64,000 nt of DNA from Enterobacter wuhouensis (GTDB lineage: Bacteria; Pseudomonadota; Gammaproteobacteria; Enterobacterales; Enterobacteriaceae), in contig NZ_SJOO01000005.1 of the NCBI RefSeq assembly GCF_004331265.1, positions 124,001 through 188,000 on the forward strand. The letters are read 5' to 3'. Within the stretch, counting starts at the first letter, position 1; each line of letters opens with the position of its first letter. Both the position numbers and the translations under genes were made by a program. The notes under the pieces are model-generated. The model was not told the DNA's origin. It made no database searches and saw only the letters and a list, made by a program, of their open reading frames with translations. Below are positions 1-9,978 of the stretch, piece by piece.

Positions 1-830
1 GTTTTCTGCAGTTCAGTCACGCACGCGGTTTCCACGCAGACAAACGTTTTATAACCGTCGTCAGGGACGTCTGCCATGCTGACAGAAAGCGCCGGGCCTG
101 GGTTCCATCCCACAACGTTGCTGTGATGGTGATGAACCACCTCAATGCCGCGGTTCAGGGCGCCGTCGTGGATCACGCTGCAGGCTTCCGGATGCAGATA
201 CACGCGGTCGGTACGGTCAGGGAACGTCTGAACGCCGTCGCTCAGTTTTCCTTCTTTGGCGTTATCCACTTTGTCGATAAAGGTATCGCCAAGGCCGCTC
301 ACTTTAACTGCATTAATGTCACCGACGTTGAAATAGGTGTGCAGGGCGGAAGAGGTTTCAAAATCACCGTGTGCTTCCAGTTCGATCTCGCAGGTTTTGC
401 CCAGCTTGAAGCGGGCGTACAGCGTGAAATCGTGCGGCCACAGGGCGCGGGTTTCATCGTTCGCCTGCAGCTCAAAGGTCAGCACTGCGCCGCTTTCATC
501 TTCGTTATGGGCTTTCAGCGTCCACTGCTGGTTACGGGCAAAACCGTGCGCGGGCAGGCCCTGCTGTGCTGCCGGGCCGAACCACGGCCAGCAGATCGGT
601 ACGCCCCCACGAATGGCGGCCCCTTTTTTGAACGAGGTCGCATTGCTCAGCCACAGGCCTTCTTCTTCGCCTTCTGGTTTCCAGGAGAGCAGATGGGCAC
701 CGTTCAGGGCCACGGAGGCTTTTACGCGCGGGTGGTCAACGACAATAACGTCAGCGCCATCAATCTGGCGGCGGGAGAGCACAGGGGTAAGTTGTTCGAC
801 TACCGGAAGTGCAAAAATTTTATTAATCAT
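1..830 (-). CDS. yeaD: Glucose-6-phosphate 1-epimerase-like protein YeaD, 3' part cut by the window edge
   Basis: The reverse strand starts with MINKIFALPVVEQLTPVLS at 830 and stays open to base 1, giving about 276 residues; the C-terminus lies outside the window. The family (aldose epimerase-like, YeaD) interconverts the anomers of glucose 6-phosphate or related hexose phosphates in the cytoplasm. Visible family features are the GAHLLSWKP segment near residue 44, the GGVPICWPWFG segment near residue 75 and the HTYFNVGDI segment near residue 162. It follows gapA on the same strand, as in E. coli, but a terminator separates them, so it probably has its own promoter or depends on readthrough. 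Identification is by recognisable sequence plus synteny. Confidence 0.93.
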   Translation of the reverse strand, partial: MINKIFALPVVEQLTPVLSRRQIDGADVIVVDHPRVKASVALNGAHLLSWKPEGEEEGLWLSNATSFKKGAAIRGGVPICWPWFGPAAQQGLPAHGFARNQQWTLKAHNEDESGAVLTFELQANDETRALWPHDFTLYARFKLGKTCEIELEAHGDFETSSALHTYFNVGDINAVKVSGLGDTFIDKVDNAKEGKLSDGVQTFPDRTDRVYLHPEACSVIHDGALNRGIEVVHHHHSNVVGWNPGPALSVSMADVPDDGYKTFVCVETACVTELQK

Positions 831-856
831 TAAGCAATCCTCTGTCTTGAAGCAAT

Positions 857-883
857 AAAAAAGGCGACCGAAGTCGCCTTTTT
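857..883 (-). terminator. Intrinsic terminator of gapA
   Basis: Stem AAGGCGAC / GTCGCCTT with a four-base loop, flanked by A and T runs, lies 22 bases beyond the gapA stop codon. Because both sides have A/T tracts it could work in both directions; for gapA (reverse strand) it is the natural end of transcription. Confidence 0.85.
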
Positions 884-904
884 GGATCAGGTTCTCATCT
901 CAAC

Positions 905-1912
<1,008 letters not shown>

Positions 1913-2107
1913 CTATTTGTTAGTGAATAAAAGGTTGCCTGTAAAATTACAAAAACCTTACGCAGCGTCAAGCGGAATCGTGTCAATCATTGCGACAAAT
2001 CAATCCTGTGACTAACGTTTGTGCGACTGACTCGCCTCACTTTCCCTTTGAGCTAGCAACCACATGGGGGCTGCGCCCGGAATTTTAAAGGCCTCTCAGG
2101 ATAAAAG

Positions 2108-2123
2108 TGTGAAATAGATCACA
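2108..2123. promoter_or_regulatory. CRP-cAMP binding site in the gapA-msrB divergent region
   Basis: TGTGA-AATAGA-TCACA is a perfect match to the CRP core TGTGA-N6-TCACA. It lies in the 341-base gap between the divergent gapA (start 1900) and msrB (start 2242). gapA of E. coli has several promoters and catabolite control, so gapA is the more likely client, although the site is closer to msrB. The rest of the gap is A/T-rich promoter-like sequence in which I see no gene. Confidence 0.7.
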
Positions 2124-2241
2124 ATTGCCTGACCGCCTTTTCGCGACACATAAGTTTAGAACAAAAGTGTACGCAAGGGTGTTAATGTTTTGTTAGAATC
2201 CGGGTTAAAAGATGTCTGTTTCTACAGCGAGATGTAAGCAT

Positions 2242-2655
2242 ATGTCGAACCAACGTAACCCCGATGATTTGAAAAAAAACCTTTCAGAAATGCAGTTTTA
2301 CGTGACGCAGAATCACGGTACGGAACCGCCATTTACCGGGCGTTTGCTGCATAACAAGCGAGACGGTGTCTACCACTGCCTGGTGTGCGATGCGCCGCTG
2401 TTTAATTCGCAAACAAAATACGATTCTGGCTGCGGCTGGCCGAGCTTTTATGAGCCGGTTAGCGATGACGCGATCCGTTATCTGACCGACTCGTCGCACG
2501 GCATGGTGCGTACCGAAATCCGTTGCGGAAACTGTGATGCACACCTCGGCCACGTTTTCCCGGACGGCCCGCAGCCTACCGGCGAGCGTTTCTGCGTAAA
2601 TTCAGCCTCCATGAGCTTCACCGACGATGAAAACGGCGACCAGACCAAAGGTTGA
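2242..2655 (+). CDS. msrB: Peptide-methionine (R)-S-oxide reductase MsrB
   Basis: 137 residues in the cytoplasm; it reduces the R epimer of methionine sulfoxide in proteins. Two zinc-binding CxxC pairs are visible (CLVC near residue 46 and CGNC near residue 95) and the catalytic segment [11 protein letters not shown] near residue 116 contains the active Cys. The frame is open to an earlier ATG at 2212, but [20 protein letters not shown] starting at 2242 matches the usual length and N-terminus of the family. yeaC follows 41 bases later on the same strand, as in E. coli, and may be co-transcribed. Confidence 0.95.
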   Translation: MSNQRNPDDLKKNLSEMQFYVTQNHGTEPPFTGRLLHNKRDGVYHCLVCDAPLFNSQTKYDSGCGWPSFYEPVSDDAIRYLTDSSHGMVRTEIRCGNCDAHLGHVFPDGPQPTGERFCVNSASMSFTDDENGDQTKG

Positions 2656-2696
2656 AAAAACGATTCAGCAAATTATTCCTTTGAAAGGGAGACATC

Positions 2697-2975
2697 ATGA
2701 ATATTGATGACATGATTGCGGGCATGACGCCGGAGGTTTACCAGCGTCTGGTGACGGCCGTTGAGCTGGGAAAATGGCCCGATGGCGTTGCGCTGACGCC
2801 CGAGCAAAAAGAGAACAGCCTGCAGCTGGTCATGTTATGGCAGGCGCGCAACAACACTGACGCACAGCACATGACGATCGACACCCAGGGGCAGATGGTG
2901 ATGAAGAGCAAGCGCGAGCTGAAGGAAGAGTTTGGCATTACGCCAAAGCCGATTGCGACGATGAAAATGCAATAA
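2697..2975 (+). CDS. yeaC: Conserved protein YeaC (DUF1315 family)
   Basis: 92 residues, MNIDDMIAGMTPEVYQRL at the start, with a good GAAAGGGAG ribosome site. No membrane segment or signal peptide. It is recognised from its sequence and its invariant place after msrB; its function is not established. The basic KSKRELKEEFGI stretch near residue 70 could be a nucleic-acid or protein contact, but that is only a guess. Confidence 0.9.
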   Translation: MNIDDMIAGMTPEVYQRLVTAVELGKWPDGVALTPEQKENSLQLVMLWQARNNTDAQHMTIDTQGQMVMKSKRELKEEFGITPKPIATMKMQ

Positions 2976-2990
2976 CGGTGCGGGTTGATG

Positions 2991-3023
2991 CCCTCACCCA
3001 ACCCTCTCCCACGGGGAGAGGGC
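2991..3023. repeat. Short palindromic repeat, CCCTCTCC type
   Basis: CCCTCACCCA followed by the hairpin CCCTCTCC-cac-GGGGAGAGGG lies between the converging yeaC and chitinase genes. Related copies occur at 11902, 30670 and 47745, all in intergenic gaps and mostly at 3' ends, which marks it as a dispersed element rather than a gene-specific terminator. It may also end transcription here. Confidence 0.7.
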
Positions 3024-3035
3024 TTGATTATCTTA

Positions 3036-4292
3036 CTACTTATGCGGGATCCCGAGTGACTCCGCCAGCTGTTTCGCTAACTGATTGTTATCATCAGCCC
3101 CGTACTCCCAGAACATCGCGCCAGCAAGGCCTTTCTCCTTGATGTAATCCGCCTTAATCGCGATTGAGCGTGGATTCTCATAGGAAATGGCGAACAGCGC
3201 TTTGCCGTCGGCGGACTTCACCGAAAGCCACGGCACTTTCGCCTGGTCGTCCCAGTGCTCGGTAAAGCGCTTCTGCGGATCGTTCAGCAGCTTTTTGACG
3301 ATATCGTTGTACTTCACGTACGTATCTTTGGTCAGGTCATACCCGAGCGACTTGAACAAACCGATCTCCTGCGGGCCGAAGTAGGGCTGCGTTACCGGGT
3401 TTTTCTGCGCATCCGGTTTTGTCCAGTCAATGCCCGGCTCCACGGAACGCTTCGGCACGCGGCCATAGAAACCCATCCCGAGGTTCATCTGCTCTGGCTT
3501 CAGGCCGGCAGCAAGATAGTTATTCACCACAAAATCGACGCTGTATTTATCGGCAGCCGCAACCGTTGGCCAGGCGCTGGAGTCATACAGGTTGGCGTTG
3601 AAGTACTGCGTTCCGTACGCCATGTCGTAGGTCATCAGATTGATATAGTCGAGCAGCGGGGCGATCGCCTTCACGTCTACCCAGCTTTTCGGACTTTCCG
3701 CATTCGCGCCCACGGCAATGGTAACCAGCTTCTTATGTCCGAAGGCGTCGCGCAGTTCTTTGAGCAGGGCGGTGAAGTTATCCCGATCGGCAGGCGTGCT
3801 GGCGACCAGCCCCCACGCGCCGTTCACCGGGAACTCCCAGTCGAGGTCGATCCCGTCCAGGCCATATTTGTCGACAATCTCCTGAGCTGAGCGGATAAAC
3901 ACCGCACGCGACTCCTTCGTTGCTGCTGCGCCAGAGAAACCGCGCGCTCCCCAGCCGCCAACGGAAAGCAGCACCTTGAGGTCCGGGTTCTGTTTACGCA
4001 GGACAGGAATTAACGCGAGGTCGGACGCGACTTTTGGCGACAGCCAGATTTGATGCAGCTTTGCCGGATCTTTCAGCGCGGCGTTGGTTTCGTCTTTCTC
4101 ATCGTTATAGACAAGGCCAAACGAGTAGTTCAGGTGGGTGATCTGGCGGACGTCGAGTTTGTTAATGTCTCCGCCCGGACCGGCGGTGACATCGCCACCC
4201 CCGTTGAAGTAGCCCACGGACATCAGGGTACTGGCGGAGGCAAGTGAAGCGCAAAGCAGCGGCAATGCTGCCAGTAATGGCAAACGTTTCAT
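3036..4292 (-). CDS. Secreted glycoside hydrolase family 18 chitinase
   Basis: 418 residues. A signal peptide (MKRLPLLAALPLLCASLASA) directs export. The GH18 catalytic signature DGIDLDWEFP near residue 135 contains the DxxDxDxE acid, and the SVGGWGARGFSG strand motif near residue 105 and the LMTYDM motif near residue 215 complete the barrel. It should hydrolyse beta-1,4 N-acetylglucosamine polymers or oligomers outside the cytoplasm. No separate chitin-binding domain is seen. The longer in-frame start at 4331 would bury the signal peptide, so ATG 4292 is chosen, with AGAGGA as ribosome site. That site lies inside a 12-base match to the sRNA ChiX. In E. coli this place holds the ydjE-L genes, so the chitinase is a lineage-specific cargo. 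Substrate size preference cannot be read from sequence. Confidence 0.9.
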   Translation of the reverse strand: MKRLPLLAALPLLCASLASASTLMSVGYFNGGGDVTAGPGGDINKLDVRQITHLNYSFGLVYNDEKDETNAALKDPAKLHQIWLSPKVASDLALIPVLRKQNPDLKVLLSVGGWGARGFSGAAATKESRAVFIRSAQEIVDKYGLDGIDLDWEFPVNGAWGLVASTPADRDNFTALLKELRDAFGHKKLVTIAVGANAESPKSWVDVKAIAPLLDYINLMTYDMAYGTQYFNANLYDSSAWPTVAAADKYSVDFVVNNYLAAGLKPEQMNLGMGFYGRVPKRSVEPGIDWTKPDAQKNPVTQPYFGPQEIGLFKSLGYDLTKDTYVKYNDIVKKLLNDPQKRFTEHWDDQAKVPWLSVKSADGKALFAISYENPRSIAIKADYIKEKGLAGAMFWEYGADDNNQLAKQLAESLGIPHK

Positions 4293-4297
4293 ACACG

Positions 4298-4309
4298 TTC
4301 CTCTTTGAC
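4298..4309 (-). promoter_or_regulatory. Predicted ChiX sRNA pairing site over the chitinase ribosome binding site
   Basis: On the mRNA strand the sequence GTCAAAGAGGAA ends 5 bases before the ATG and contains the AGAGGA ribosome site. It is the exact complement of TTCCTCTTTGAC, the pairing region of E. coli ChiX as I remember it. In E. coli the same GUCAAAGAGG motif in chiP is the known ChiX target. The match is seen; the regulation is inferred. Confidence 0.6.
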
Positions 4310-4430
4310 TTAATAAAAGTGACCACGCCACAGAAAAAGCGTGGCGAAAAAACAGCCTGAAGAGAATAGCATTGCCGCTTCGCTTGAGATGCGAAGGAGT
4401 TCACTTTATGGGAGATCCGAGGGGAGGATT

Positions 4431-4502
4431 GCCGGGTGGCGGCTGCGCCTTACCCGGCCTACGGGGAAGGGTAGGCCGGGTAAGCGTCAGCGCCACCCGG
4501 CT
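4431..4502. repeat. REP pair (BIME) between chitinase and pncA
   Basis: GCCGGGTGGCGGCTGCGCC and its inverted partner ending GCGCCACCCGGCT flank a short spacer with the complementary TACCCGGCCTAC / GTAGGCCGGGTA blocks. This is the classical head-to-head arrangement of two repetitive extragenic palindromes. It lies 8 bases past the pncA stop codon, so it forms the 3' end of the pncA transcript. A related pair is at 37656. Confidence 0.85.
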
Positions 4503-4510
4503 AAAAAGGC

Positions 4511-5152
4511 TTACGCCTGCGTCTCAAGCCAGTCTTCGAGGGTATACAGCGTCGCGCCCTCGGCGGCCATGTCCATAAACGCCTGCGCGCTGTCCTGCGG
4601 CTGAATGTTCACCCCGCGACACCCGTCGGTGATGACGCTCACGGCGTAACCCAACTGGAGCGCATCGAGTACGGTAAACTTCACGCAGTAGTCCGTCGCC
4701 AGGCCCAGCACAAGCAGCTCGGTAATTTCATGGTGGCGTAACCATTCGTCCAGCGCTGTTTTCTGCCGATGCCCGTTATCGAAAAACGCGCTATAGCTGT
4801 CTATCGCCGGGTTTTCACCCTTGTGAAACACCGCGTCGATAGCCTTTTGGTTCAGGAGCGGATGCAGCTCTGCGCCCTCCGTCTGCTGGACGCAGTGATC
4901 GGGCCAGAAGGTTTGCGCGAGTCCGTCGAGCTCCCCCTGAGTGAAAGGATCGACGTTGTGCTGGCTGGCAAAGCTGCCGTGGTCGGCAGGGTGCCAGTCC
5001 TGGCTTGCAACAACGGCTTCACCGCGTGTTTTACACCAGTCGATCAGCGTATTCGCCACGTCTACGGTACTGTCGCCTTCCGCGACGGCCAGCGCGCCGC
5101 CCGCGCAGAAATCATTTTGCAAATCGACCAATAACAGGGCGCGTTGCTTCAT
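4511..5152 (-). CDS. pncA: Nicotinamidase PncA
   Basis: 213 residues, an isochorismatase-fold hydrolase that deamidates nicotinamide to nicotinate for NAD salvage. The catalytic triad is visible: Asp in LLVDLQNDFCAGG (residue 10), Lys in FHKGENPAIDSYS (near residue 111) and Cys in GLATDYCVKFT (near residue 157). It also converts pyrazinamide in relatives. It lies 9 bases downstream of ansA on the same strand and is very likely in one operon with it. Confidence 0.96.
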   Translation of the reverse strand: MKQRALLLVDLQNDFCAGGALAVAEGDSTVDVANTLIDWCKTRGEAVVASQDWHPADHGSFASQHNVDPFTQGELDGLAQTFWPDHCVQQTEGAELHPLLNQKAIDAVFHKGENPAIDSYSAFFDNGHRQKTALDEWLRHHEITELLVLGLATDYCVKFTVLDALQLGYAVSVITDGCRGVNIQPQDSAQAFMDMAAEGATLYTLEDWLETQA

Positions 5153-5161
5153 GAGAGCTCC

Positions 5162-6178
5162 TTATTCGTCCGGGGTCAGTTCGCCGCGCAGGTTTTGCAT
5201 CATCGCGCGGCGAATGGACTGAATGTCCAGATCCTGACTCAGTAAATAGTGAAGTTTAGTCAGCGTCGCTTCAACGGTCATATCAAAGCCGCTGATCACT
5301 CCCGCGTGCGCCAGGGCATTGCCGGTAGCATAGCCGCCCATATTGACCTTGCCGGACATACACTGCGTCAGGTTAACCACGACGATCCCGCGGTCGCTCG
5401 CTTCCTGAAGCTCCTTCAGGAACTCGCCGTTCTGCGGCGCATTGCCGACGCCGTAGGAGCGTAAAATCAGCGCCTTCACCGGCTGGCGCAGGAAGTTGCG
5501 CACCACGTCGGCGGAGATGCCTGGATAAATCGTGACCACGCCAATCGGCTGCGGGGTGATCGGATGCACAATCAGCTCACCGGCGGTGTTCGGCGCAGGC
5601 GGCGTGCCCAGACGACGGATATGAATACCGGCCTCCAGCAGCGGCTGCAGGTTAGGTGACGCGAAGGCGTCAAAACCGTCGGCATGGGCTTTAGTAGTGC
5701 GGTTGCCGCGATACAGACGGTTGTTGAAGAACAGCGACACTTCGCTGATCGGGTAGTTGGCCGCCACGTACAGGGAATTGAGCAGGTTGATTTGCCCGTC
5801 GGAGCGCAGCTCCGCCAGCGGGATCTGCGAGCCGGTGACGATAACGGGCTTGCTCAAATTCTCCAGCATGAAGGAGAGGGCCGAGGCGGTAAACGCCATG
5901 GTGTCGGTACCGTGCAGGATCACGAAACCGTCGTATTTGTTGTAATTGGCTTTGATGTCATCCGCAATATGTTGCCAGTCTTCCGGCGTCATGTCGGAGG
6001 AGTCCATCAGCGGGTCGTACTCGTGGATCGTAAAGTCGGGCATTTCCGGACGGTGGAATTCAGGCATCAGCGCCAGCTGACGCTGAAGGTGGCCGGAGAC
6101 GGGAATATAGCCATTCTCAGAGCGCTGCATACCGATGGTACCGCCGGTGTAGGCTACATAAATCGATTTCTTCTGCAT
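5162..6178 (-). CDS. ansA: Cytoplasmic L-asparaginase I
   Basis: 338 residues. It hydrolyses L-asparagine to aspartate and ammonia. The two conserved threonine motifs are present: YTGGTIGMQ at residue 10 and HGTDTMAFTAS near residue 90. No signal peptide, which separates it from the periplasmic type II enzyme AnsB. pncA follows directly. The gene starts 61 bases after the sppA stop, with the sppA terminator in between, so a promoter should lie in that short gap. Confidence 0.95.
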   Translation of the reverse strand: MQKKSIYVAYTGGTIGMQRSENGYIPVSGHLQRQLALMPEFHRPEMPDFTIHEYDPLMDSSDMTPEDWQHIADDIKANYNKYDGFVILHGTDTMAFTASALSFMLENLSKPVIVTGSQIPLAELRSDGQINLLNSLYVAANYPISEVSLFFNNRLYRGNRTTKAHADGFDAFASPNLQPLLEAGIHIRRLGTPPAPNTAGELIVHPITPQPIGVVTIYPGISADVVRNFLRQPVKALILRSYGVGNAPQNGEFLKELQEASDRGIVVVNLTQCMSGKVNMGGYATGNALAHAGVISGFDMTVEATLTKLHYLLSQDLDIQSIRRAMMQNLRGELTPDE

Positions 6179-6204
6179 GGTAGTGAGTTCTTGTTCTTCA
6201 AAAG

Positions 6205-6232
6205 AAAAAATCCCCTCTTGCGGGAAGAGGGG
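6205..6232 (-). terminator. Intrinsic terminator of sppA
   Basis: On the reverse strand CCCCTCTT-cccgc-AAGAGGGG is followed by a run of T. It begins 8 bases after the sppA stop codon. Confidence 0.85.
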
Positions 6233-6239
6233 ACGGGTT

Positions 6240-8096
6240 TTAACGGACGTTAGCGCAGGTCAGGCAAAATGCGTAACGGCTTTGCGGATCGTTAAAGGTG
6301 GCCAGCTTGTCGCTCTCGGCTTTCATTGCTTTTGCGGCGGTAGCGACCGGTGCTGGTAGATAAGCCTGCATCGCCTCCGGCAGCATCGCGCGGACGGAGC
6401 CGGACATGCTGTCCATGACCATATCAAAGAACGACGGCTCGTCCTGATAATACTCAACGTGCCACTGCTTAAGCTTAGCCAGCTCGGCCGCCTTCTTCAC
6501 CGCGTCGTCAAAGTCGCCCAGGCTGTCCACCAGGCCATTGCTTTTCGCATCCTGCCCGGTCCAGACGTGGCCCTGAGCAATCTCATCGATTTGCTGAGGC
6601 GTCTTTTTACGTGAGTCAGCAACCAGGTTGATAAAGCGCTTGTAGCCGTTCTCGATGCTGAGCTGCATCATTTCCGACACTTCCGGCGGCAGCGATTTGG
6701 TGATCGACACGTCTGCCAGCGGCGAGGTGGCCACGCCGTCAGTATGCACGCCCAGGGAGTCCAGGCTGTTTTCGACGGTGTTGATGACGCCAAAGATGCC
6801 AATCGAGCCGGTGAGCGTGCTTGGGCTGGCCACAATGTAGTTCGCTGGCGTGGAGATCCAATACCCGCCCGATGCGGCCATACCGCCCATCGACACCACG
6901 ACCGGCTTGCCGGCGGCGCGGGCTGCTGCCAGTTCAGCGCGGATCACTTCGGAGGCGCTAACGCTTCCGCCAGGGCTGTTTACGCGCAGAACGATGGCTT
7001 TCACTTTTGGATCCAGGCGCGCATCGCGGATCTGCGATGCGGTCGTATCGCCGCCCACGTTACCCGGCGTTTCCTGGCCGTCCATGATGGCGCCGTTGGC
7101 AAAGACCACCGCTACGCTGTTTCCGCTGTCGTCCGGTTTTTTCGTCGTGTAGTCGTACATGCTGATGGCGCTGTAGTTTTTATCCTCTTTGCTCCAGCCA
7201 AACTGTTTGGTCAGCGATTTCTCGATATCCGCGCTGGTGCCCAGGGCATCGACCAGCTTGTTATCAAGGGCATATTTCGCCGTGTCGCCGTCAACCTTAC
7301 GCAGGCCGTCCAGCACGCCGCGCGCGCCCGGGAAGACCTGTTCAGCCGTAATTTGACGGTTGGCCGCAACGGTGCCCAGATAGTTCTGCCACAGTTCGCC
7401 AATCCAGCGGCTGTCCGCCTCACGGGCGGCAGGGGACATATCGTCACGGATAAACGGCTCAACGGCGGATTTATAGGTGCCGACGCGGAAGACGTGGGTG
7501 CTCACCTTCAGCTTGTCGAGCAGAGATTTGTAATACAGGCCGTTCGTCGCAAAGCCATGTAAATCGACGGTGCCCTGCGGTGAAAGCCAGATCTTATTCG
7601 CGAAGCTCGCCAGATAATATTGCCCCTGGCTGTAGCTGTCGCCCACGGCAATTACCGGCTTGCCGCTGTCGCGGAACTCGCGCAGCGCTTTACCGATATA
7701 CTGCATTGACGGCTGATCGCCGCCGGCAAAGTCTTTCAGATCCAACACGATACCGGTGATGTTGCGATCGTCTTTCGCCTGACGAATGCTATCGACAATA
7801 TCGAACAGGGAGTTTTCCTGCAGGCGATCGGACGTTGCGCCAAACAGCTGGCGGCCAATCACGCCCAGACGATTGCTGGTGGAGGGCTTATCAACAATGA
7901 CGCCGGTGATGTCGAGCAGCAGCGCCCCGCGGGTCGAATGCTGAGACTGATTGGCGTTGCTGATGTGCATCCACACGCCAACGCATACCAGCACCAGGAA
8001 GATGAAGAAGATGTTCATCACCAGGTTGCGGACGAAGTTGAGCAGTCGCCACGTCCATTTAAAGAAACCGGCAAAGATTCGCCAAAGGGTTCGCAT
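6240..8096 (-). CDS. sppA: Signal peptide peptidase A (protease IV)
   Basis: 618 residues, an inner-membrane serine protease that cuts cleaved signal peptides. One N-terminal membrane segment (residues 24-44) anchors it. Two tandem S49 peptidase domains follow. The catalytic Lys lies in the first half ([12 protein letters not shown], near residue 208) and the nucleophilic Ser in the second half ([11 protein letters not shown], near residue 408), which is the special split active site of the 67-kDa form. Divergent from ydjA. Confidence 0.96.
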   Translation of the reverse strand: MRTLWRIFAGFFKWTWRLLNFVRNLVMNIFFIFLVLVCVGVWMHISNANQSQHSTRGALLLDITGVIVDKPSTSNRLGVIGRQLFGATSDRLQENSLFDIVDSIRQAKDDRNITGIVLDLKDFAGGDQPSMQYIGKALREFRDSGKPVIAVGDSYSQGQYYLASFANKIWLSPQGTVDLHGFATNGLYYKSLLDKLKVSTHVFRVGTYKSAVEPFIRDDMSPAAREADSRWIGELWQNYLGTVAANRQITAEQVFPGARGVLDGLRKVDGDTAKYALDNKLVDALGTSADIEKSLTKQFGWSKEDKNYSAISMYDYTTKKPDDSGNSVAVVFANGAIMDGQETPGNVGGDTTASQIRDARLDPKVKAIVLRVNSPGGSVSASEVIRAELAAARAAGKPVVVSMGGMAASGGYWISTPANYIVASPSTLTGSIGIFGVINTVENSLDSLGVHTDGVATSPLADVSITKSLPPEVSEMMQLSIENGYKRFINLVADSRKKTPQQIDEIAQGHVWTGQDAKSNGLVDSLGDFDDAVKKAAELAKLKQWHVEYYQDEPSFFDMVMDSMSGSVRAMLPEAMQAYLPAPVATAAKAMKAESDKLATFNDPQSRYAFCLTCANVR

Positions 8097-8262
8097 GTAT
8101 TCTCCCTAACCAGAAAATGACTGTTTCCGCCGCCACGGACGGTAATGTTGGCTTATCGTAATGACCCAACCGCCACTTGTCAGCAGGAATCGCCTGCCGC
8201 GCTGTAACAAAATCTGCTGTCGTGTTAATTTTGTGAGTAAATTTCAAGACTGGAGTTAATCA

Positions 8263-8814
8263 ATGGACGCACTTGAACTGCTTGTTAACCGTCGTAGCGC
8301 TTCACGTCTGGCTGAACCGGCACCTGCGGGCGAGCAGCTGGAAAACATTCTGCGTGCCGGTCTGCGTGCGCCGGATCACGGCACGCTTCAGCCGTGGCAC
8401 TTCTTTATTATTGAAGGGGAAGGCCGCGAGCGCTTTAGCGCGCTGCTGGAGCAGGGCGCCGTTGCGGCCGGTCAGGATGAGAAAGGCATTGAGAAAGCGC
8501 GTAACGCGCCGTTCCGCGCGCCGATGATTATCGCCGTCGTCGCAAAATGCCAGCCCGACCATAAAGTGCCGGTCTGGGAGCAGGAGATGTCCGCGGGCTG
8601 CGCGGTGATGGCGATGCAGATGGCCGCCGTCGCGCAGGGATTCAACGGCATCTGGCGCACCGGCCCGCTGACCGACAGCCCGGCGGTACGCGACGGTTTA
8701 TCCTGCGGTGAGCACGATAAAATCGTTGGGTTCCTCTATCTCGGCACGCCGCAGCTCAAAGCTTCCAGCACCATCAGCGTGCCGGATACCACGCCTTTCG
8801 TCAGCCGTTTCTGA
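8263..8814 (+). CDS. ydjA: NAD(P)H nitroreductase YdjA
   Basis: 183 residues, the minimal nitroreductase-fold flavoprotein. The FMN-contact segment [13 protein letters not shown] at residues 8-20 and the [15 protein letters not shown] segment near residues 33-47 are characteristic. It uses reduced nicotinamide nucleotides to reduce nitro compounds in vitro; the natural substrate is unknown. It lies between divergent sppA and co-directional selD, as in E. coli. Confidence 0.93.
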   Translation: MDALELLVNRRSASRLAEPAPAGEQLENILRAGLRAPDHGTLQPWHFFIIEGEGRERFSALLEQGAVAAGQDEKGIEKARNAPFRAPMIIAVVAKCQPDHKVPVWEQEMSAGCAVMAMQMAAVAQGFNGIWRTGPLTDSPAVRDGLSCGEHDKIVGFLYLGTPQLKASSTISVPDTTPFVSRF

Positions 8815-8827
8815 TAACGCACGCTAA

Positions 8828-8868
8828 ACTGTCTGGATTCTGAGCATCCGCCGCAGAATTCAGACAGT
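8828..8868. repeat. Long inverted repeat between ydjA and selD
   Basis: Arms of 15 bases (ACTGTCTGGATTCTG and CAGAATTCAGACAGT) pair at 14 of 15 positions around an 11-base loop, 14 bases past the ydjA stop. There is no T run, so it is either an RNA 3'-end stabilising hairpin, a rho-type end, or an operator for selD, which starts 63 bases later. Confidence 0.55.
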
Positions 8869-8930
8869 CATACTTACCTCTTTATGGAATGAGCGCTACC
8901 ATAGCGCGATTGAGATGACAGGAGACGTCC

Positions 8931-9974
8931 ATGAGCGAGCAAACCATTCGTTTAACGCAGTACAGCCACGGAGCCGGTTGCGGTTGTAAAATTTCCCCGA
9001 AGGTGCTGGAAACCATCCTGCACAGCGAACAGGCGAAGTTTGTCGACCCGAACCTGCTTGTCGGTAACGAAACGCGTGACGATGCGGCGGTTTATGACTT
9101 AGGTAACGGCACCAGCATTATCAGCACCACCGACTTCTTTATGCCGATTGTCGACAACCCGTTCGACTTTGGGCGCATTGCGGCCACTAACGCCATCAGC
9201 GATATCTTCGCGATGGGCGGTAAGCCGATCATGGCGATCGCTATTCTGGGCTGGCCGATCAACACCATCCCGCCGGAAATTGCGCGCGACGTCATTGAAG
9301 GCGGGCGCTTTGCCTGCCAGCAGGCGGGTATTGCGTTAGCCGGTGGTCATTCCATTGATGCGCCAGAGCCTATTTTTGGCCTGGCGGTGACGGGCGTGGT
9401 GCCTACCGAGCGCGTGAAGCGCAACAGCACCGCGCAGGCGGGCTGCAAATTGTTCCTTACCAAGCCGCTGGGTATTGGCGTGCTGACAACCGCTGAGAAA
9501 AAATCCCTGCTGAAACCCGAGCACAAAGGCCTGGCAACGGAAGTGATGTGCCAGATGAACCTCGCCGGTGCGGCATTCGCCAATATCGACGGCGTGAAGG
9601 CGATGACCGACGTCACCGGTTTTGGTCTGCTGGGCCACCTGAGCGAAGTGTGTCAGGGCGCGGGCGTGCAGGCGCAGGTCTGGTATCAGGACGTGCCGAA
9701 GCTGCCGGGCGTTGAGGACTACATTGCCCAGGGCGCGGTGCCGGGCGGCACCCAGCGCAACTTTGCCAGCTACGGTCACCTGATGGGCGAAATGCCTGAG
9801 GAGTGGCGCAACCTGCTGTGCGATCCGCAAACCTCCGGCGGCCTGCTGCTGGCGGTCACGCCGGAATCCGAAGCCGAGGTTCAGGCGACCGCCGCCGAGT
9901 TTGGTATTACCCTGACGGCCATCGGCGAGCTGGTGACCGCGCGCGGTGGCCGACCGATGATTGAGATCCGTTAA
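8931..9974 (+). CDS. selD: Selenide, water dikinase (selenophosphate synthetase)
   Basis: 347 residues. It makes monoselenophosphate from selenide and ATP for selenocysteine and selenouridine synthesis. The catalytic loop [10 protein letters not shown] carries Cys17 (not selenocysteine) and Lys20. The [11 protein letters not shown] and [10 protein letters not shown] segments bind ATP and metal. topB begins 5 bases after its stop, so the two are co-transcribed. Confidence 0.97.
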   Translation: MSEQTIRLTQYSHGAGCGCKISPKVLETILHSEQAKFVDPNLLVGNETRDDAAVYDLGNGTSIISTTDFFMPIVDNPFDFGRIAATNAISDIFAMGGKPIMAIAILGWPINTIPPEIARDVIEGGRFACQQAGIALAGGHSIDAPEPIFGLAVTGVVPTERVKRNSTAQAGCKLFLTKPLGIGVLTTAEKKSLLKPEHKGLATEVMCQMNLAGAAFANIDGVKAMTDVTGFGLLGHLSEVCQGAGVQAQVWYQDVPKLPGVEDYIAQGAVPGGTQRNFASYGHLMGEMPEEWRNLLCDPQTSGGLLLAVTPESEAEVQATAAEFGITLTAIGELVTARGGRPMIEIR

Positions 9975-9978
9975 TTCG

